DNA of 5,929 nucleotides. Source: an uncultured Gemmatimonadota bacterium. GTDB lineage: Bacteria > Gemmatimonadota > Gemmatimonadetes > Gemmatimonadales > Gemmatimonadaceae. Both the position numbers and the translations under genes were made by a program. Positions 5,286 through 5,929 of this stretch are shown here, in pieces. Each line of letters opens with the position of its first letter. The stretch's first letter is position 1. The notes beneath the pieces were generated by a model, which made no database searches, was not told the origin of the DNA, and worked only from the letters and a program-made list of their open reading frames with translations. Where the stretch lies: NCBI GenBank assembly GCA_946887155.1, contig CAMPKM010000197.1, forward strand, positions 1 through 5,929. Direction: 5' to 3'.

Positions 5286-5604
5286 TCCCGGGGACGTCGT
5301 CATCGTCCCGTTTCCCTTCACGGACCGCGAGGCGAGCAAGCGGCGGCCGGCGCTCGTCTGTTCATCCACCATCTTCAACAAGCAGACGAAGCACGCGGTC
5401 CTCGCCATGATCACCACGGCCACTCACACGCCGTGGTCTGACGACATCTCGATCGTCGATCTCAAGAAGGCTGGATTGCCGGCGCCGTCGGTCGTGCGTT
5501 GGAAGCTTTTCACGCTGGACGCGTCGCTGATCATGCGCCGCGCCGGAGCGCTGGCGTCCGCGGATCGGCAACGCTGCCGCAAGGCCAATCCGGTCGCGCT
5601 GTGA
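5260..5604 (+). CDS. MazF/PemK-family toxin (endoribonuclease)
   Basis: The 114-residue product has the MazF/PemK SH3-like barrel: GDVVIVPFPFTD (residues 11-22), KRRPALVCSS (27-36), VLAMITTATH (48-56) and SVVRWKLFTLD (77-87). By family knowledge the catalytic pair is an Arg in the RRP motif and a Thr in the ITT strand, here about Arg29 and Thr52 or Thr53; both are present, so the toxin looks active. Such proteins cut RNA, usually mRNA at short motifs, and arrest growth unless bound by the antitoxin. The gene overlaps the antitoxin gene by 26 bp from ATG 5260, or 14 bp from the in-frame ATG 5272, which gives the more usual N-terminus MPVYDPGDV; neither has a clear Shine-Dalgarno. The last 12 or so residues (RQRCRKANPVAL) differ from the helix that normally ends this family. 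Confidence 0.93.
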   Translation: MTTRMPVYDPGDVVIVPFPFTDREASKRRPALVCSSTIFNKQTKHAVLAMITTATHTPWSDDISIVDLKKAGLPAPSVVRWKLFTLDASLIMRRAGALASADRQRCRKANPVAL

Positions 5605-5679
5605 CATCACGCTCCGATCAAGGGCAGATCAAGTCGAGGCCTAACGAGCCACAGTCGTAGTCGCCGGCCGGCAAGATGA

Positions 5680-5929
5680 CACGTTCTGGGTCGTGCCAAC
5701 GCCGTAGCGGAGTGTCGAGAACGGAATCCGGAACTCGGCGTACCATCCTGTGGAATCGATCGACGTGGCGACCTGCCACGTCGCGTCCCAGTTGAGGTTG
5801 AATCCGCCCATCGAACCGGACTGCGCGCGGGTCTGGCCCTGCTGAAACACGCCACCGCTGACTTCGAGCTCTCATCATCGAGCTTGCCGTCAATGACCGG
5901 AGCTGTGGTGACGACGGCCGCGGTCCCAA
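5680..5929 (-). pseudogene. Decayed fragment of a DUF5916 / CBM9-like domain gene (runs off right edge)
   Basis: Two pieces of one recognisable protein lie on the minus strand in different frames. From 5927 down to about 5871 one frame reads GTAAVVTTAPVIDGKLDDE, matching the 'P.IDG.LDE..W' start of a CBM9-like domain. From about 5871 another frame reads ELEVSGGVFQQGQTRAQ, then GGFNLNWDATW (5776-5808) and GWYAEFRIPFSTLRYG (5701-5748). The last two are hallmarks of the later part of this domain in DUF5916 proteins. From memory of the family roughly 100 or more residues should separate the pieces; here there are about 21, and the frame changes, so a large deletion has occurred. Similarity stops near 5680, where 'QxWG.N..R.IRR' should follow, and the frame ends at 5641. 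Intact relatives are secreted or outer-membrane-associated. The 5' end is outside the window. Confidence 0.7.

Overview
The window is GC-rich, gene-dense bacterial DNA. Several features suggest a soil or environmental Gemmatimonadota or Acidobacteriota relative: two DinB-fold proteins, an SMP-30-type lipoprotein, a DUF5916-type remnant, and mostly weak or absent Shine-Dalgarno sequences. This placement is an inference from gene content; there is no rRNA or other phylogenetic marker.

Layout. (1) 1-432, minus: the first 144 codons of a secreted protein that runs off the left edge. (2) 643-1578, plus: a lipoprotein with an SMP-30/gluconolactonase-like propeller, divergent from the first gene. 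(3) 1772-2188, plus: a coiled-coil protein with a C-terminal membrane anchor, built on a 21-bp tandem repeat. (4) 2327-2905, minus: a DinB-fold lipoprotein, convergent with the coiled-coil gene; two hairpins lie between the two stop codons. (5) 3076-4281, plus: a 12-TM MFS transporter, divergent from the DinB lipoprotein across a 170-bp gap that holds a strong hairpin and a 14-bp perfect palindrome. (6) 4390-4899, plus: a second, cytoplasmic DinB-fold protein. (7) 5058-5604, plus: an overlapping MazE-like antitoxin (AbrB fold) and MazF/PemK toxin. The only strong Shine-Dalgarno in the window and an AT-rich operator-like block (three 8-bp direct repeats plus a 17-bp palindrome) precede them. 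(8) 5680-5929, minus: a broken remnant of a DUF5916/CBM9-like gene, with a frame change and an apparent large internal deletion.

The genes do not form one pathway. The clearest functional unit is the mazEF-type module with its operator. The MFS gene flanked by two DinB-fold genes is a second possible unit. I do not see a clear new defence or mobile system. The best targets for follow-up are the mazEF operator, the repeat-built coiled-coil membrane protein, the eroded DUF5916 gene beside the toxin, and the unnamed secreted protein at the left edge.
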